This document shows, piece after piece, positions 61,658-64,000 of a DNA stretch of 64,000 bases; positions within the stretch are counted from its first letter, which is position 1, and each line of letters starts with the position of its first letter. The notes below the pieces were generated by a model. It saw nothing but the letters and a program-made list of their open reading frames with translations, did not search any database and had not been told where the DNA came from. Both the position numbers and the translations under genes were made by a program. The stretch is from a bacterium (lineage in GTDB: Bacteria; Zixibacteria; MSB-5A5; CAIYYT01), in NCBI GenBank assembly GCA_016708315.1, contig JADJGC010000023.1:248001-312000 (forward strand), written 5' to 3'.

Positions 61658-62167
61658 TCATTCAAAAAAGGATCCATACCTCCCGTACGGCGATCGATAA
61701 TAATTCGGATAACCCGAATTCATCAAACCGGGCGCCCACTGCTCGTATCCGACGCTAACATGAAAATTACGCGACGGCTCCCAGAACAATCGGAAACTCG
61801 GCAAGATCTTGTTGTTGATAGTCGAAGAGGTCGATGCACCAAACAACGACTGCGGCTGATGAATGTACGCTATTCCGATCTGCATCCGTAACGGCTTGGC
61901 AAACTGATAGTCAATCTGATTCATGTACATCGCGATTGACTGCGTGTGTCCGCCGGACGAGAAAAAGTTCATCGAATAGCTGTGATTCATCCGCAAACGC
62001 GACGGGTCAAACAACGAAAACGGCATGTTGCTTTTTTCAACTGACAACCCGTTCTGATTACCGATTGACGAATTGCTCTTCTGGTCCATCACTGTCTCGG
62101 CCGAAACCGAAGCAACCGTCAACACAATGATGAAGCAAGCCAACACTGCATTTCTCAGAATAGTCAT
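61658..62167 (-). CDS. Small exported, probably outer-membrane protein of unknown function
   Basis: The 169-residue product has a signal peptide (AVLACFIIVLTVASVSA). The mature part has alternating beta-like segments (MRMNHSYSMNFFSSGG-type, MQIGIAYIHQPQ, NFHVSVGYEQW) that suggest a small barrel or a periplasmic beta protein. The C-terminus is Tyr/Gly-rich. No family was recognised. Confidence 0.7.
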   Translation of the reverse strand: MTILRNAVLACFIIVLTVASVSAETVMDQKSNSSIGNQNGLSVEKSNMPFSLFDPSRLRMNHSYSMNFFSSGGHTQSIAMYMNQIDYQFAKPLRMQIGIAYIHQPQSLFGASTSSTINNKILPSFRLFWEPSRNFHVSVGYEQWAPGLMNSGYPNYYRSPYGRYGSFFE

Positions 62168-62234
62168 GACGGAAAATCTCCAATAAGTCTCTATCGGTAA
62201 TACGCGCGGAATCTACTTTTTGCCCAAAAATTTG

Positions 62235-62987
62235 TCAACGTTTTAATTCAAAAAAGATCGCTTCAAGTTGTTTTAGCTCATCAGGATCGTTAAATCCCAA
62301 CCCCTCGCGATAATCCTCAAGCTGGATACACTCCGTTACCTTGCCGTCCAACATCAGAATCCGCATCACATCCGTGATGTACAACTCGCCCTGAGCATTG
62401 TTCGAATCCAGCTTCGCCAACGCCGGCGCCAGTGCCTCGGCATCGAATACATACAGCCCGGTGTTGACCTCCGGGATGTTGATTTGCTCACTATTACAAT
62501 CGGCAAATTCCACAATCGCCTTAATCTTGCCGTCGGAACCGCGGACAATCCGTCCATACTTCTCGGTATTCGGCGGAGCAAAAGAAACGACGATCCCAGC
62601 CGCCTTAAGCTCCCGCTGACGAGCTATCAGCTTCTCCAGCGTCTCTTTACGCAGAAGCGGCACATCACCGGCAAGCACCAAAATGCTTCCCTTGAAATTA
62701 CGATACGACTCCTCTGCCATCATCACTGCATGACCGGTACCGCGCTGTTCTTCCTGAACAACAAACGAAAAATTCGGCTCGCCGCTCAGTTCTGATTTCA
62801 CCAATTCTCGGGCGTATCCGATCACAAAAACGGTCTTCGCCAGACCCATGCTCTTAAGCATGTCTGCAATAACTCGAATCACCGGTTTGCCGCCGACCGG
62901 ATGAAGCACCTTCGGCAAATCCGATTTCATTCTCTTCCCCAGCCCGGCAGCCAGGACTATTGCCATTACATCGGGATAACTGCTCAC
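62235..62987 (-). CDS. Sugar-1-phosphate nucleotidyltransferase (GlmU uridylyltransferase-like, no acetyltransferase domain)
   Basis: The 250-residue product has the pyrophosphorylase signature LAAGLGKRMKSDLPKVLHP, EEQRGTGHAVM, LAGDVPLL and GELYITDVM, as in the N-domain of GlmU. It ends before the left-handed helix acetyltransferase domain. A bifunctional GlmU may be elsewhere, or a separate acetyltransferase used. GTG 62987 overlaps the panD stop (GTGA); ATG 62966 is the alternative. Confidence 0.88.
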   Translation of the reverse strand: MSSYPDVMAIVLAAGLGKRMKSDLPKVLHPVGGKPVIRVIADMLKSMGLAKTVFVIGYARELVKSELSGEPNFSFVVQEEQRGTGHAVMMAEESYRNFKGSILVLAGDVPLLRKETLEKLIARQRELKAAGIVVSFAPPNTEKYGRIVRGSDGKIKAIVEFADCNSEQINIPEVNTGLYVFDAEALAPALAKLDSNNAQGELYITDVMRILMLDGKVTECIQLEDYREGLGFNDPDELKQLEAIFFELKR

Positions 62988-63334
62988 GCGAGGATCTTGT
63001 TGTTTTTGTCGACCTTGACGACAATCGGTTTGTGATTCGCCGCTTGTTCGGGAGTCAGCAGAACATAGGTGATTATGATAACTTCGTCGCCAACTTGACC
63101 AAGTCGCGCCGCCGGTCCATTGAGACACACGGTACCCGATCCCGGCTTGCCAAGAATCGTGTAGGTCTCAAACCGTTCACCATTGGCAACATTGACCACC
63201 TGCACCTTCTCGCTTTCGAGAATGTTCGCTGCCTTCATCAAGAGTGGGTCAAGTTCAAGCGAACCCTCATACTTGAGATTGGCATCAGTTACGGTAGCGC
63301 GGTGGATTTTCGATTTGAACATCGTAAGATACAT
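62984..63334 (-). CDS. panD: Aspartate 1-decarboxylase
   Basis: The 116-residue pyruvoyl enzyme makes beta-alanine for pantothenate. The self-cleavage Gly-Ser is in LKYEGSLELDP, with the tyrosine and asparagine motifs downstream (GSGTVCLNGPAARL). It starts 1 base after panC and overlaps the next gene. Confidence 0.95.
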   Translation of the reverse strand: MYLTMFKSKIHRATVTDANLKYEGSLELDPLLMKAANILESEKVQVVNVANGERFETYTILGKPGSGTVCLNGPAARLGQVGDEVIIITYVLLTPEQAANHKPIVVKVDKNNKILA

Positions 63335-63335
63335 T

Positions 63336-64000
63336 CTACTTCACCTTCAAAGTGATATTGTCAATCAGCCTTACTCCGCCGATTCGGCAAGCCAGACTGA
63401 TGGCGACACGCCCGGTGATCTTCGTCAATTCTACCAGCGTGTCTTCATCGGCGACCGAAACATAGTCCACTGTCGCCTTCGCCTCTTTAACAAGACGGCT
63501 CTTTATATAGTTCCTGATCTTCGCGGCAGATCGCTCTCCGCTCTCGATCATCTTCCGCGCTACTCCCAACGATTGGGGAATTGTCAGCGCCTGGGAACGA
63601 CTTAGCTGATTAAGATACACATTTCGCGAAGATAAAGCAAGTTGGTCTCGGTCACGAATTGTCGGAACGATGACAATCTTGGTTGGGATATTCAGATCCC
63701 GCACCATCTGTCGAATCACCACCGTCTGCTGTAAGTCCTTCTTACCAAACAACGCAACGTCTGCTTGGACGGCGTTGAAAAGCTTCAAAACTACCGTCGC
63801 GACACCCTGAAAATGGCCCGGCCGTGCCGCGCCTTCAAGCACCGTAGCTATCTTATCCGGCACAACATAGGTATCAAATCCAGCCGGATACATGTCATCC
63901 TTGCCCGGATTGAAAATGAAATTCACCCCTTCGGCCTTGCACGCCCGGCAATCTTCCTTCCAAGTCCGAGGATACTTCGAGTAGTCCTCATTTGGCCCAA
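63336..64000 (-). CDS. panC: Pantothenate synthetase, 5' end outside window
   Basis: It joins pantoate and beta-alanine with ATP. The frame continues to the right edge (GPNEDYSKYPRTWKEDC) upstream of the internal ATG at 63926. Motifs: DDMYPAGFDTYV, RPGHFQGVATVVLKLFN, FGKKDLQQTVVIRQMVRDL and LALSSRNVYL. The N-terminal HIGH-type ATP site lies beyond the window. It is cotranscribed with panD. Confidence 0.95.
   Translation of the reverse strand, partial: GPNEDYSKYPRTWKEDCRACKAEGVNFIFNPGKDDMYPAGFDTYVVPDKIATVLEGAARPGHFQGVATVVLKLFNAVQADVALFGKKDLQQTVVIRQMVRDLNIPTKIVIVPTIRDRDQLALSSRNVYLNQLSRSQALTIPQSLGVARKMIESGERSAAKIRNYIKSRLVKEAKATVDYVSVADEDTLVELTKITGRVAISLACRIGGVRLIDNITLKVK

Overview
The window reads as a chromosomal segment of a Gram-negative bacterium of roughly 50% GC. 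Signs are an outer-membrane BamA-type barrel, TonB-plug-like sequence, a PEP-CTERM protein, and secreted proteins ending in double dockerin-like calcium-loop repeats (GDADNSGTITISD and GDFNCDCAVTISD). That combination resembles the FCB group, and the candidate phylum Zixibacteria in particular. This is an inference from gene style, not a search. No rRNA, tRNA, CRISPR array, prophage or insertion sequence was seen.

Layout. 1-6.6 kb: superoxide dismutase and large surface proteins (a BNR/dockerin protein; a VWA protein with a carboxypeptidase-regulatory and TonB-plug-like N-terminus). 6.7-9.5 kb: a PqqD-like/M50 protease/HlyD fusion, followed by a separately promoted transcript for a 23-residue peptide. 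9.5-20 kb (minus strand): signalling genes, namely a Ser/Thr kinase with TPRs, a GAF-PAS histidine kinase, a bactofilin-like/BamA-type barrel, a Nudix hydrolase and an RsbU/RsbW/RsbV partner-switching set. 20-31 kb: single genes, including a PEP-CTERM protein behind a sigma-54-type promoter, glutamate dehydrogenase behind an attenuator-like leader, a PPDK-N/nucleotidyltransferase fusion, a probable small selenoprotein and a nitroreductase. 31-41 kb (minus): a nine-gene haem operon hemA-C-D-B-L-E-N-H-G, complete from glutamyl-tRNA to protohaem. 41-50.9 kb: epimerase, MBL hydrolase between two copies of a 97-bp repeat, phosphohexomutase and a damaged copper P-type ATPase. 50.9-64 kb (minus): a translation-termination and housekeeping block (panC-panD-nucleotidyltransferase, rsfS, rho, rpmE, DUF1385, prfA, tldD, tldE, prmC), with a decayed DUF4268 nuclease-like gene between rho and rpmE.

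The most interesting items are: (1) an in-frame TGA at codon 66 of a small membrane protein, with an apical GGUCU hairpin 19-23 nt downstream, the placement I recall for the E. coli fdhF SECIS; (2) the PqqD-like/M50/HlyD fusion next to a 23-aa ORF that has a textbook promoter, hairpin-rich leader, strong Shine-Dalgarno and terminator, a possible RiPP-like or peptide-export system; (3) an 11-G tract that throws a surface protein out of frame; (4) a copper ATPase that has lost its CPC segment.

Five otherwise intact genes each carry a single-base frame break. This suggests residual indel errors in the assembly, so each break should be checked in reads before being called biological. All coordinates and motif positions were counted by hand.
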